Assembly (NCBI RefSeq): GCF_024519285.1
Contig: NZ_JAMZCY010000005.1
Coordinates: 1-64,000 of the forward strand
From: Cohnella sp. WQ 127256
Lineage (GTDB): Bacteria > Bacillota > Bacilli > Paenibacillales > Paenibacillaceae
Direction: 5' to 3'
Length of the DNA: 64,000 bases
The notes below the pieces were generated by a model, which searched no databases, had not been told where the DNA came from, and saw only the letters and a list, made by a program, of their open reading frames with translations. The translations under genes and the position numbers were made by a program. Positions 1 to 8,364 of the stretch are shown here, one piece after another. Numbering within the stretch: the first letter of the stretch is position 1; each line of letters starts with the position of its first letter.

Positions 1-114
1 GATGAGATTTCCCAATTCGTAAGACCCCTTGAAGAACACGAGGTTGATAGGCTCGGGGTGGAAGCGCAGCAATGTGTGGAGCTGACGAGTACTAATAGGT
101 CGAGGGCTTATCCT
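1..114 (+). rRNA. rrl: 23S ribosomal RNA, 3' end (partial)
   Basis: The window opens inside a 23S rRNA gene. The stretch ending in ACTAATAGGTCGAGGGCTTA near position 110 is the conserved 3' end of bacterial 23S rRNA. The 3' boundary is placed where the terminal CTTATCC would pair with the molecule's 5' end, which lies outside the window, so it is good to a few bases. Confidence 0.95.
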
Positions 115-213
115 AAGCGAATTGACACTGCAAGACATATGACACACCACTTCTTCTATAAAGCTTTACTTCGCATCCAGTTTTCAAGGCGCAAGCCTTG
201 TATAGTAAGTCTG

Positions 214-332
214 GTCTGGTAATAATGGCGGAGGGGTTCCACGCGTACCCATCTCGAACACGACCGTTAAGCCCTCCAGCGCCAATGGTACTTGGACCGC
301 AGGGTCCTGGGAGAGTAGGACGTTGCCAGGCC
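214..332 (+). rRNA. rrf: 5S ribosomal RNA
   Basis: This is the 5S rRNA gene, about 118 bases, following the 23S gene by about 100 bases. The core with CGAACACGACCGTTAAG and TAGGACGTTGCCAGG is diagnostic. The ends GTCTGGT (214-220) and GCCAGGC (325-331) form the 7-base-pair terminal helix that sets the boundaries. Confidence 0.95.
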
Positions 333-360
333 GGATTTACAAGATTTACTTTGCTTATAT

Positions 361-436
361 TCCCTGATAGCTCAGTTGGTAGAGCACTCGACTGTTAATC
401 GAGTTGTCACAGGTTCGAGTCCTGTTCGGGGAGCCA
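361..436 (+). tRNA. tRNA-Asn (GTT)
   Basis: Full cloverleaf with acceptor arms TCCCTGA and TCGGGGA, anticodon loop CTGTTAA (anticodon GTT), T-loop GGTTCGAGTCC and encoded CCA. It is the first of 15 tandem tRNA genes after the rRNA operon. Confidence 0.96.
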
Positions 437-439
437 CAT

Positions 440-532
440 GGAGAGGTGTCCGAGTTTGGTCGAAGGAGCACGATTGGAAATCGTGTAGGCGTCTAAAGCG
501 TCTCGAGGGTTCGAATCCCTCTCTCTCCGCCA
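440..532 (+). tRNA. tRNA-Ser (GGA)
   Basis: Class II tRNA of 93 bases with a long variable arm. The acceptor GGAGAGG pairs with CTCTCC at the 3' end, the anticodon loop is TTGGAAA (anticodon GGA), and CCA is encoded. Only three bases separate it from the preceding tRNA-Asn. Confidence 0.96.
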
Positions 533-553
533 CAATCCTTTTCGTATAAGCAT

Positions 554-628
554 GGCCCCTTGGTCAAGCGGTTAAGACACCTCCCTTTCACGGAGGTAAC
601 AGGGGTTCGAATCCCCTAGGGGTCACCA
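554..628 (+). tRNA. tRNA-Glu (TTC)
   Basis: Acceptor arms GGCCCCT and AGGGGTC, anticodon loop CTTTCAC (anticodon TTC), T-arm GGGGTTCGAATCCCC, encoded CCA. Confidence 0.96.
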
Positions 629-736
629 ATTAATATCCTCAACCAAAAGAATTACCATAAATTGAGGGTTGCAATTCATAAGCGATATAGGTTATGATAA
701 GAAATGTCGCTTAAGAAACTAAGCATTGAATAACGA

Positions 737-816
<80 letters not shown>

Positions 817-850
817 GAACTACCTTCGGTTCACTACCGAAAATTAACAT

Positions 851-927
851 GGAGCTGTGGTGTAGTGGCCCAACATGCCTGCCTGTCACGCAGGAGACCG
901 CGGGTTCGAATCCCGTCAGCTCCGCCA
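851..927 (+). tRNA. tRNA-Asp (GTC)
   Basis: Acceptor GGAGCTG pairs with CAGCTCC; anticodon loop CTGTCAC (GTC); T-arm CGGGTTCGAATCCCG; encoded CCA. Confidence 0.96.
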
Positions 928-995
928 TTCTTTACTTGAAACAATGGCGTAACAATCCGAATTGACAGCGGATTTGCCCTTGTAAGATCTACTAC

Positions 996-1071
996 GGCTC
1001 GATAGCTCAGCTGGTAGAGCAGAGGACTGAAAATCCTCGTGTCGGCGGTTCGATTCCGTCTCGAGCCACCA
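996..1071 (+). tRNA. tRNA-Phe (GAA)
   Basis: Acceptor GGCTCGA pairs with TCGAGCC; anticodon loop CTGAAAA (GAA); encoded CCA. Confidence 0.96.
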
Positions 1072-1094
1072 TTAAGTAAAAAAGAATAATACGC

Positions 1095-1170
<76 letters not shown>

Positions 1171-1186
1171 TTTCTTATCTAATCTT

Positions 1187-1270
1187 GGAGGATTAGCGAA
1201 GTGGCCAAACGCGGGAGACTGTAAATCTCTTCCTTCGGGTTCGGTGGTTCAAATCCATCATCCTCCACCA
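1187..1270 (+). tRNA. tRNA-Tyr (GTA)
   Basis: Class II tRNA of 84 bases. Acceptor GGAGGAT pairs with ATCCTCC; anticodon loop CTGTAAA (GTA); variable arm CTTCCTTCGGGTTC; encoded CCA. Confidence 0.96.
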
Positions 1271-1284
1271 GTTTTACTCTACAT

Positions 1285-1358
1285 AGGGGCATAGTTTAAG
1301 GGTAGAACAGCGGTCTCCAAAACCGTTAGTGTGGGTTCAATTCCTGCTGCCCCTGCCA
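1285..1358 (+). tRNA. tRNA-Trp (CCA)
   Basis: Acceptor AGGGGCA pairs with TGCCCCT; anticodon loop CTCCAAA (CCA); encoded 3' CCA. Confidence 0.95.
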
Positions 1359-1380
1359 ATAAGTTATACAATACGATCAT

Positions 1381-1457
1381 GGCGGTCGTGGCGAAGTGGT
1401 TAACGCATCGGTTTGTGGATCCGACATTCGGGGGTTCAATTCCCCTCGTCCGCCCCA
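1381..1457 (+). tRNA. tRNA-His (GTG)
   Basis: Anticodon loop TTGTGGA (GTG). The extra 5' G at 1381 opposite C1454 is the G-1:C73 identity pair of histidine tRNA. The acceptor stem has a T-T mismatch (T1386 opposite T1449), the only non-pairing position in an otherwise canonical 7-bp helix. CCA is encoded. Confidence 0.95.
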
Positions 1458-1481
1458 TTTTTACTCAGTACAAATAGCTGT

Positions 1482-1555
1482 TGGGGATTAGCCAAGCGGT
1501 AAGGCAACGGACTTTGACTCCGTCATCCAAGGTTCGAATCCTTGATCCCCAGCCA
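1482..1555 (+). tRNA. tRNA-Gln (TTG)
   Basis: Acceptor TGGGGAT pairs with ATCCCCA; anticodon loop CTTTGAC (TTG); encoded CCA. Confidence 0.95.
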
Positions 1556-1561
1556 TTATAT

Positions 1562-1636
1562 GCGGAAATAGCTCAGTGGTAGAGCATCTCGTTGCCAACG
1601 AGAAGGTCGCGGGTTCGAGCCCCGTTTTCCGCTCCA
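1562..1636 (+). tRNA. tRNA-Gly (GCC)
   Basis: Acceptor GCGGAAA pairs with TTTCCGC; anticodon loop TTGCCAA (GCC); encoded CCA. Confidence 0.96.
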
Positions 1637-1652
1637 AAGTAATCTAGACTTT

Positions 1653-1726
1653 GGCGCCATAGCCAAGTGGTAAGGCAGAGCTCTGCAAAAGCTCTACCCC
1701 CAGTTCGAGTCTGGGTGGCGCCTCCA
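1653..1726 (+). tRNA. tRNA-Cys (GCA)
   Basis: Acceptor GGCGCCA pairs with TGGCGCC; anticodon loop CTGCAAA (GCA); encoded CCA. Confidence 0.96.
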
Positions 1727-1740
1727 AAGCTCTACTACTT

Positions 1741-1817
1741 GCGCCCTTAGCTCAGCTGGATAGAGCGTTTGACTACGAATCAAAAGGCCGGGAGTTCGAA
1801 TCTCTCAGGGCGCGCCA
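1741..1817 (+). tRNA. tRNA-Arg (ACG)
   Basis: Acceptor GCGCCCT pairs with AGGGCGC; anticodon loop CTACGAA (ACG, expected to be modified to ICG); encoded CCA. Confidence 0.96.
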
Positions 1818-1835
1818 AGTAAGAAAACTGAATAT

Positions 1836-1921
<86 letters not shown>

Positions 1922-1932
1922 CTACTTAACAG

Positions 1933-1983
1933 ACGATTATCTCGTTTAGATCTTAAAAGATCTAGGAGATGATCTTTTTTTTT
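1933..1983 (+). terminator. Terminator of the rRNA-tRNA operon
   Basis: A long imperfect hairpin (ACGATTATCTCGTTTAGATC against AGATCTAGGAGATGATC, loop TTAAA) ends in a run of nine T residues. It sits 12 bases after tRNA-Leu and closes the stable-RNA operon. Confidence 0.85.
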
Positions 1984-1991
1984 ATAATCTG

Positions 1992-2300
1992 GTGACGTTT
2001 ATTCCTAAATTAGTCGGGATAACACTGGTTGTGGCGAATACACGGTGGCTTTTTGATCGCAATGCGGATTCTGAGCGTAAGCAGGTAGAGCCGGCTTCAT
2101 GAAGCCGTACGATACGTTCGTGCGATAGACGTATCGCGTAGTGGTCTAATAATTGCTACACATACGTAGATGGCAGCTACCGCGGCAGGAAAGGGATATA
2201 CAAGCACATGCAGTTGAGACCGCAAGAGAGGCCATAAAAAGAAGAATATAGTAGTCGCTCGACGCCATGATGAACGACCGAATATTCCAGCTCGAGTCAT
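1992..2300 (+). other. Gene-poor stretch with possible decayed coding remnant
   Basis: About 400 bases between the tRNA terminator and the LacI gene hold no convincing intact gene. Short plus-strand pieces have coding-like character: 36 codons from GTG 1992 to a stop at 2100, and 27 codons from 2171 with a charged, helical composition ending ETAREAIKRRI before two stops. They lie in different frames, as in an eroded gene. Two small palindromes are also present: CGGCTTCATGAAGCCG (2092-2107) and an inverted repeat GATACGT/ACGTATC (2111-2135). I do not recognise the ancestor. Confidence 0.25.
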
Positions 2301-2312
2301 AAACAGACTAAG

Positions 2313-2356
2313 AAGAGGCTTGTCTCAGAATTGAATTTCTGAAACAGCCTCTTTTT
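2313..2356. terminator. Hairpin terminator downstream of the LacI gene
   Basis: Long stem AGAGGCTTGTCTCAGAA / TTTCTGAAACAGCCTCT with a T run on the plus side. It lies just downstream of the minus-strand LacI gene. Its arms resemble the terminal repeats of IS1182-type elements (compare GAGGGTGTCTCAAAA at 17831-17845), so it may be transposon-derived. Confidence 0.55.
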
Positions 2357-2392
2357 GCTAACTCAAGTTCTTAATCCCAGTTTGATTGTACG

Positions 2393-3385
2393 CTATATTT
2401 TCACTTTCTTCATAGCTGTAGTCCCGCCCTCGAAGCGAATGAATTCCGTAAAGCTAGCGAACAGATTAGTTGAATTCCGATTATTGATGATATCGATCAA
2501 CAGGGTAACGGTTTTTGCTTTCTCCGCTTCGGACACGTAAAAGGTTGTCAGTTGGGGAACGCTTACTTTCACGAGTTCGGTGAAACCGGAGCCGATCAAG
2601 CTGATATCGTCAGGAACGGATATTCCGGTACTCTGAAGACGTTGAAGAACCCCAAATTGGATGACGGTATTCGTACAAAAGGCTGCCGTGTAATCCAGTC
2701 TTAGCATCTCGGCTCGCTTACATAGCTCATATCCGTTCTCATCGTTGCTGATTTGAATTAGTGATCGATCGATCGAAACTCCGTTTGCTTCATGCGCCTC
2801 ATAATATCCTTCTAAAGCCAATTGATGAATTGTATAGTCCAAGCTCCCCATAAACATTGCGATACGGGTATGTCCTAGCGAGATGAGATAAGAAGTCGCG
2901 TCATAAGCCAGTTTCTTATCGTCGAATGCCGCATAATTAAGATTGTCCGCCTTTCGCAAGGGCAGACCATAGAGGATGTAGGACGAGCCGGAAAGGCGGA
3001 ATAAATCGATGAATTTCTCATTTACGTCACCTGATACGATGTAACCCTCGATTTCCTGGCTATCTAGCGCCTTCTGCAGCTTGTTCAGTGAATCCGGCGT
3101 ATTCGTAATGTTCATGAAGACCATTCCATAATTGAAGCTGCTAGCCGCTTGTTCGATGATTTGCAGATCAGCCATATAACGCGGATCATTCGCATCCCGA
3201 TCAAACAGGACGAAGCATAGCTTAGGGGACACTTCAACATCCCGGTAGCCAAGCTCTTTGGCCGCTTGTAGAATTCGATTACGGGTTTCGATCGAGATCG
3301 TACTGCTAGGCGTATTGTTCAATACAAGGGAAACGGCTGTGCGCGAAATGCCTAGATGTTCCGCGATTTCCTTTTTCGTAACCAT
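2393..3385 (-). CDS. LacI-family transcriptional regulator
   Basis: DNA-binding regulator of 330 residues, usual length for LacI/GalR proteins. The N-terminus carries the LacI helix-turn-helix (KKEIAEHLGISRTAVSLVLN, about residues 3-22) and hinge region; residues 60 to 325 form a periplasmic-binding-protein-like sensor domain. The ATG at 3385 is chosen because AAGGAG lies 8 bases upstream; an in-frame ATG nine codons earlier lacks a binding site. The gene is divergent from the oxidoreductase/ABC transporter operon, and two palindromes built on ATAAC/GTTAT half-sites lie in the shared intergenic region, one just upstream of this gene and one over the operon promoter. I infer that it represses both itself and the glycan operon until a sugar ligand appears. 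The ligand is unknown. Confidence 0.9.
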   Translation of the reverse strand: MVTKKEIAEHLGISRTAVSLVLNNTPSSTISIETRNRILQAAKELGYRDVEVSPKLCFVLFDRDANDPRYMADLQIIEQAASSFNYGMVFMNITNTPDSLNKLQKALDSQEIEGYIVSGDVNEKFIDLFRLSGSSYILYGLPLRKADNLNYAAFDDKKLAYDATSYLISLGHTRIAMFMGSLDYTIHQLALEGYYEAHEANGVSIDRSLIQISNDENGYELCKRAEMLRLDYTAAFCTNTVIQFGVLQRLQSTGISVPDDISLIGSGFTELVKVSVPQLTTFYVSEAEKAKTVTLLIDIINNRNSTNLFASFTEFIRFEGGTTAMKKVKI

Positions 3386-3410
3386 CAGTCGTTCTCCTTC
3401 TACATGCAAC

Positions 3411-3430
3411 AATATAACGCTGGTTATATT
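3411..3430. promoter_or_regulatory. Candidate LacI-type operator (regulator side)
   Basis: Perfect inverted repeat with 8-base arms AATATAAC and GTTATATT separated by GCTG. It lies about 25 bases upstream of the LacI gene start, fitting autoregulation. It shares the ATAAC half-site with the second palindrome at 3553-3566. Confidence 0.6.
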
Positions 3431-3539
3431 ATACCTTAATTAGGTAGAAAACGTCAATTTAAAGCGGATAATACTTGTTTAATAGAAAAAACATTAAATA
3501 AAAGAGCTTTCAAATGTTTATTTTTGTTTAAAAACAGCA

Positions 3540-3569
3540 TTGACACCTAAATATAACGTGCGTTATGAT
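3540..3569 (+). promoter_or_regulatory. Promoter with overlapping LacI-type operator
   Basis: A -35 box TTGACA (3540-3545) and a -10 box TATGAT (3564-3569) are separated by 18 bases. The palindrome ATAACG-TG-CGTTAT (3553-3566) fills the spacer and overlaps the -10 box, so a bound LacI protein would block RNA polymerase. It drives the oxidoreductase and downstream transporter genes. Confidence 0.7.
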
Positions 3570-3633
3570 TGCTGTGAAATCAAGTTTATCGATGTATGTT
3601 GCGAAGCATCGAAGGGTGGGGTCATACAACATT

Positions 3634-4911
3634 GTGCATCAAATTACTGCAGTACTCGTAGGAGCCGGTGCGAGAGGAAGATTCGTGTATGGTAAATATG
3701 CGAGTAAATATCCGGAAGAATTGAAAATCGTCGCAGTCGCAGAGCCGAATGAAGAACGCAGACAGCTGGCGGCAACTGAGCACGGACTTCAATCCGATCA
3801 GGTGTACGAGAGCTGGGAACGGGTGCTATCAAATGTGAAAATAGCGGATGTTGCCGTCATTTCCACGCAAGATAGAATGCATTTTGCACCGACAATGAAA
3901 GCTTTAGAGCTTGGGTACGATGTTTTACTGGAGAAACCGATGTCTCCCACCGAGGAAGAGGTCGTCGAGATGGTTCGTGCATCCCGCGAATATGACCGTC
4001 ATCTTACAGTAAGTCATGTACTGCGTTATACACCCTTCTGGTCGAAGGTTAAGGAAACTATCGCAAGTGGTGCCATTGGAAGGATCGTTTCAATTCAGTT
4101 AAGCGAAAATGTAGGTTACTTCCATATGGCGCATAGCTTCGTGCGAGGAAACTGGAATAAGGCTGAAGAGACGAGTCCAATGATCTTGCAGAAATCTTGT
4201 CATGACATGGATATTCTTTCCTGGCTTATCGATGAGCGTTGTCAGAGAGTCAGCTCGTATGGGTCATTACTACATTTCCGTCAAGAGAATGCGCCAATCG
4301 GTTCGACGCCTCGATGTACGGACGGTTGCGCTGTCGAGAGAGAGTGTCCGTATTCCGCGGTTCGAATCTACGAGGAGGATGATTCTCACGAGTTTTCTCG
4401 CTTCATAACGAATGATTTGTCACGGGCGTCAATTAGACATGCGATTGAGGAAGGACCGTTCGGACGGTGCGTGTACCGTTGCGACAATAACGTGGTCGAT
4501 CATCAAGTTGTGAATGTGGAATTCGAGAGCGGTTCGACGGCTTCTTTTACGATGTCCGGCTTCTCACACGATATTTCTAGAACGGTTCAAGTCATGGGCA
4601 CGATGGGCGAAATTAGAGGCTACATGGAAAAAAGCGAACTTGTTCTATATCCCTACGGAAAAGAAGCGATTGACATCCAAGTGGCGGTAGAAGAAGGGGG
4701 TCACGGTGGCGGTGATGAAGGCCTCATGCGAGAATTCTTGAAGGAAGTCCGGAAAGAGAACAGGAATGTCGGCCAAGCGTTAACATCGGCTGAAGCCTCA
4801 TTGCAAAGTCACCAGATGGCTTTCGCAGCGGAGCAATCCAGACTTGCGGGTGGGAGTTCAGTGACTATCTCGGGTCTGAACGCTCAACACGCCATAACGA
4901 TCGGCAGTTGA
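3634..4911 (+). CDS. Gfo/Idh/MocA family oxidoreductase
   Basis: Predicted NAD(P)-dependent sugar or inositol dehydrogenase of 425 residues. The N-terminal Rossmann fold has the nucleotide-binding GAGARG motif near residue 11 and the family EKP motif near residue 101. A C-terminal substrate domain follows, with an unusual cysteine group (CTDGCAVERECP) and further cysteines that could bind a metal. An upstream ATG at 3565 overlaps the promoter -10 box and cannot be the start; GTG 3634 is preferred because translation begins right before the Rossmann strand and a GAAGGGTGGGG stretch precedes it, although the spacing is long. It is the first gene of the LacI-controlled operon, so it probably acts on a sugar released from the imported glycan. 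Substrate unknown. Confidence 0.8.
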   Translation: MHQITAVLVGAGARGRFVYGKYASKYPEELKIVAVAEPNEERRQLAATEHGLQSDQVYESWERVLSNVKIADVAVISTQDRMHFAPTMKALELGYDVLLEKPMSPTEEEVVEMVRASREYDRHLTVSHVLRYTPFWSKVKETIASGAIGRIVSIQLSENVGYFHMAHSFVRGNWNKAEETSPMILQKSCHDMDILSWLIDERCQRVSSYGSLLHFRQENAPIGSTPRCTDGCAVERECPYSAVRIYEEDDSHEFSRFITNDLSRASIRHAIEEGPFGRCVYRCDNNVVDHQVVNVEFESGSTASFTMSGFSHDISRTVQVMGTMGEIRGYMEKSELVLYPYGKEAIDIQVAVEEGGHGGGDEGLMREFLKEVRKENRNVGQALTSAEASLQSHQMAFAAEQSRLAGGSSVTISGLNAQHAITIGS

Positions 4912-4973
4912 GCTGAGTTATTGCCAGCTTCATATAGCTTCAACTGAATAAAAACTATTGGGGGGTCACATCA

Positions 4974-6464
4974 ATGAAAAATGTAAACGCATTATTGTTG
5001 TCACTTGTTATGGTTGTCGTTCTGTTAGCGGGATGCGGGGGCAATAAGAACAACGAGCAAGCAAGTTCCACAGCGAGCGCAAAATCCAGCGAAAGCCCGA
5101 GTGCAAGCGCGAGCGCTTCGAGTTCAGCAAGCGAATCCAACGTGTATGATAATGGCTTGTCAAAGGACGACAAAGTCACTTTACAGATGGGTTTCTGGGA
5201 AGCCGGAGGCGGTCGCGCTTGGATGGATTTAGCGGTTAAGAAGTTTACCGAGAAATATCCGAACGTTACCTTCGACATCACCTCGACACCGACTTTGAAT
5301 ACCATTCTTGAGCCTAAGATCGCAGCAGGTAAAGATGATGACATGTTCGATCTTTTTATCCCGCATTTTTTGGCTCCCGGTCAGCTTGATCGCTTAGCAC
5401 ATGCCGGTAAATTAGAGCCGCAGGATGATTTGTGGGATCGCGATCTTCCGGGCGAGCCCGGCAAAAAACTGCGTTCGGTCATCTCCGACGATGCTTATGA
5501 GACATCGCTTAGCGTCGGATTTACGGCTAGAGTACCGGTAAATGGTTATACGGCAGGACTGTTCTTCGATCAGAAGCTGTTCGACGAGAAGGGGTGGAAT
5601 AAAAATCCGGCCACTTGGGACGAATTCGTGGCACTGCTTGATCAAATCAAAGCCGACGGTGTCATTCCAATTACGTTCCCTGGCGTATATGCCGGTTACT
5701 TAACGGACTACACTTTTAATATTTTGCAATTCGACTTGGCTAAGGCTAACGGAAGCTTCGATACTTACGTGAAAAATTTCCGCGATTTCGAAGGACCGCT
5801 CCTCACGACACCTGAAAACAAAGAAGCATGGAATCGGATGTATGAGTTCGGGAAGAAAGGCTATTTCCCATCTGGTGTTGCAGCACTGAACCATACGCAA
5901 TCTCAAATGCAAGTATTGCAGCACAAGGCTGCACTTGTCTCCACAGGGGATTGGGTTGGCAACGAGATGAAGGAAACTACACCTGAAGGATTCAAATGGG
6001 GCTTCATGGCCATACCGGCGGTCAATGATCCGAATCAAACCGTATTCGTGAATTCCGGAGTTGGTGATGCCTCGTTCGTTATTTGGAAGGGCAAGCCAGA
6101 TCTTAATAAGAAGTGGGCAAAGGAATTTATCTTAAGTCTGTATGACTTTGAAATCCAAGTATCGTTAGCATCGGAAGCTGGAACGTATCCGGGAAGATTG
6201 GATTTCGGCGAAGACCCTGCTCGTATTGCGAAGCTTCAGCCGACACAGGCTGCTGTTATGGAATATGCGACAAAGCATAACGTGGAGTATATTTCTTATC
6301 GGCATACGTTCGGACTTACAAGTCCAGAGCACGGACAAGCCGAGAAGCTGTTGAGCGAACAGATTACAGCTGCTGCAACAGGGAAGAAAGATCCTGCATC
6401 CGTGCTAGAGAAGGCGGAGAAGCTTAAGCAAATCGCGATTGAGAAAGACCGTCCTAAACAGTAA
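4974..6464 (+). CDS. Sugar ABC transporter, extracellular solute-binding lipoprotein
   Basis: Substrate-binding component (496 residues) of a carbohydrate ABC importer. A lipoprotein signal peptide ends at LLAGC (Cys21), followed by a Ser/Ala-rich tether to about residue 58 and a type 1 extracellular solute-binding fold. A GGGGGG stretch lies about 8 bases before the ATG. The two permease genes follow at once and no ATPase gene is present, which is usual for this family because the MsmX/UgpC-type ATPase is shared. The neighbouring GH20 and CBM genes suggest an oligosaccharide containing aminosugar, but the substrate is not shown by the sequence. Confidence 0.9.
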   Translation: MKNVNALLLSLVMVVVLLAGCGGNKNNEQASSTASAKSSESPSASASASSSASESNVYDNGLSKDDKVTLQMGFWEAGGGRAWMDLAVKKFTEKYPNVTFDITSTPTLNTILEPKIAAGKDDDMFDLFIPHFLAPGQLDRLAHAGKLEPQDDLWDRDLPGEPGKKLRSVISDDAYETSLSVGFTARVPVNGYTAGLFFDQKLFDEKGWNKNPATWDEFVALLDQIKADGVIPITFPGVYAGYLTDYTFNILQFDLAKANGSFDTYVKNFRDFEGPLLTTPENKEAWNRMYEFGKKGYFPSGVAALNHTQSQMQVLQHKAALVSTGDWVGNEMKETTPEGFKWGFMAIPAVNDPNQTVFVNSGVGDASFVIWKGKPDLNKKWAKEFILSLYDFEIQVSLASEAGTYPGRLDFGEDPARIAKLQPTQAAVMEYATKHNVEYISYRHTFGLTSPEHGQAEKLLSEQITAAATGKKDPASVLEKAEKLKQIAIEKDRPKQ

Positions 6465-6514
6465 GCTTCAAATGATCGTTTACAGCAATCGTTCATAAAA
6501 ATAACAGCTTTGTT

Positions 6515-6537
6515 CGGGAGGAATCGGATTCCTCCCG
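6515..6537 (+). promoter_or_regulatory. Intercistronic stem-loop after binding-protein gene
   Basis: A perfect 23-base palindrome, arms CGGGAGGAATC and GATTCCTCCCG, lies between the binding-protein and first permease genes. No T run follows, so it is more likely an mRNA-stabilising or attenuating stem-loop that keeps binding-protein expression above permease expression. Confidence 0.6.
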
Positions 6538-6566
6538 TTCATTTATTCAAGAAAGGGGGAGACGCA

Positions 6567-7502
6567 TTGAATGCCGATAGTGGAGTAAGTGCTCGGAAGC
6601 GGACAGGTTTGGCTAAGTCTAGAAGGCAGAAAACGGTCTTTTTGATCATTGCGATTGCCCCGTCGCTGCTTGGTTATATTTTGTTTACTCTGTACCCTAA
6701 TGTGATGTCGGTCTATTATTCCTTATTGAACTGGGACGGTTTAAGTCATGCTGAGTTTGTCGGTTTTGATAACTATGTGAATATGGTCAAGGATGAATTC
6801 GTCTGGCGTGCTCTATATCATAACTTGTTGTACATGATTGTCGTGCCCGCTCTGATCGTTTTCATTTCCTTGTTACTAGCTCATTTATTGAGCAATAAAT
6901 CGTATAAGGAGAATGCGTTCTATAAGGTAATCTTCTTCTTTACGAATGTGCTCTCGACGGTTGTTGTTGCCTTGCTTTGGTCTTTTATTTTCGACGGAAG
7001 CTTCGGACTGTTAAATGGTTTTCTTGAAATATTCGGTATGAATATGAACGATTTCTATTGGCTTGGCGATACAAGAACGGCGATATGGGCGCTGGTTTTG
7101 CCTATGGTATGGGGTGGAGTGGGGCTATATGTCGTCATTTTCATCAATGCGATGAGTGCGATTCCGAAATCCATCTATGAGGCCGCTTATTTAGAAGGCG
7201 CTCGTCCAATGACAATCCTGTTTCGGATTACAATTCCTCTTATTCGTGGAGTCATTCGTGTATGTGTCGTGTTCGTCATACTCGGTTCGTTGAAAGGCTT
7301 CGAGATCATCATGATCTTGACCAATGGGGGACCGGAAGGCTCGACGGACGTTATCGGTCTGTACATGTTCAATCTCGCGTTTGGCAAAGAATATCACAAC
7401 TATGGGTACGCATCAGCTATCGGAATGCTCCTGTTCGTTATTCTGGTCGGAGCCAAGCTGATTATCGACAAGGTGTATCCAGAGGAAAACGTAGAGTTCT
7501 AG
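6567..7502 (+). CDS. Sugar ABC transporter permease (MalF/UgpA-like)
   Basis: Integral membrane component (311 residues) with about six transmembrane segments; the first begins near residue 25 (VFLIIAIAPSLLGYILF). The cytoplasmic EAA loop (YEAAYLEGARP) contacts the ATPase. TTG 6567 is chosen as start: it follows GAAAGGGGGAG at a good distance, while the more upstream ATG at 6510 would place the intercistronic hairpin inside the coding region and add an atypical head. It pairs with the next permease to form the translocation pore. Confidence 0.87.
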   Translation: MNADSGVSARKRTGLAKSRRQKTVFLIIAIAPSLLGYILFTLYPNVMSVYYSLLNWDGLSHAEFVGFDNYVNMVKDEFVWRALYHNLLYMIVVPALIVFISLLLAHLLSNKSYKENAFYKVIFFFTNVLSTVVVALLWSFIFDGSFGLLNGFLEIFGMNMNDFYWLGDTRTAIWALVLPMVWGGVGLYVVIFINAMSAIPKSIYEAAYLEGARPMTILFRITIPLIRGVIRVCVVFVILGSLKGFEIIMILTNGGPEGSTDVIGLYMFNLAFGKEYHNYGYASAIGMLLFVILVGAKLIIDKVYPEENVEF

Positions 7503-7527
7503 CACAGGAAAGGAGGCGAGGCGACAG

Positions 7528-8364
7528 ATGACGGAGCGGAGAACTTTAATGGACGGAATATGGAGAATACTGCTGTTTCTGTGGGCGGTATCCATTCTAT
7601 TTCCGGTGATCTGGATTCTCTACCAATCGGTAAGAACGAATCCAGAGTTTTTTCAAGATATATGGGCATTACCGACGGATATAAAATGGAGCAACTATTC
7701 GGAGGCATGGAATAGCTACGATATTGGCCAGTCCTTATTAAATACATTGTACTATGTTGGCGTAGCTTTAGTGCTGGGTACTTTTCTCACGACGCTTAAC
7801 GCATACGCATTAACTCGCATGGAGTTTAAAGGTCGTAAGCTAATCTGGGGACTCATCATGCTTTCGTTATTTTTACCGGGGATTAACGCTCTGGTGCCCC
7901 AATACATTTTAATGAAATCTCTGAACCTAACGAATAGTCTATCAGGACTAATCATTTTGGACAGCTTCGGAGAAAACGTCTTTTTCCTCATGCTGCTTGG
8001 TGGATTCATGTCTTCTCTTCCAAAAGATTTGGAGGAGAGCGCGCATATGGATGGAGCAACGATATTCCAGACGTTCTGGCGAGTGATGGTTCCCCTGTCC
8101 ACTCCGGGAATCGTAACCGTAGCGATCTTTAAATTCCTTGGGTTGTACAACAACTTCCTGGGACCGTTTATCTATTTAGGCGATCCTTCTAAGTATACGA
8201 TCGGTGTTAATATGTACCAGGCAAATATGAAAATGCAATATACCTCGGATTGGGTGACGATGTTCGCTGGAGTCATGATCGTTATGGTTCCTTCTATTAT
8301 ATTCTACGTGCTCTTCCAAAAGAGAATTATGGAGGGTGCTACGATGGGGGCGATGAAAGGATGA
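7528..8364 (+). CDS. Sugar ABC transporter permease (MalG/UgpE-like)
   Basis: Second permease of the importer, 278 residues with about six membrane helices and the EAA loop around ESAHMDGATIFQTFWRVMVP. AAAGGAGG lies 12 bases before the ATG. Its last bases overlap the start of the GH20 gene (ATGA overlap), showing translational coupling of import and intracellular hydrolysis. Confidence 0.9.
   Translation: MTERRTLMDGIWRILLFLWAVSILFPVIWILYQSVRTNPEFFQDIWALPTDIKWSNYSEAWNSYDIGQSLLNTLYYVGVALVLGTFLTTLNAYALTRMEFKGRKLIWGLIMLSLFLPGINALVPQYILMKSLNLTNSLSGLIILDSFGENVFFLMLLGGFMSSLPKDLEESAHMDGATIFQTFWRVMVPLSTPGIVTVAIFKFLGLYNNFLGPFIYLGDPSKYTIGVNMYQANMKMQYTSDWVTMFAGVMIVMVPSIIFYVLFQKRIMEGATMGAMKG

Noticed and set aside
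198..398. 66-codon open frame over the 5S rRNA and tRNA-Asn genes
   Set aside because: It lies on stable-RNA genes and has no ribosome binding site; it is a chance frame.
3565..3633. Upstream ATG starts for the oxidoreductase gene
   Set aside because: ATG 3565 overlaps the promoter -10 box, and ATG 3592 lacks a ribosome binding site; GTG 3634 fits the family start.
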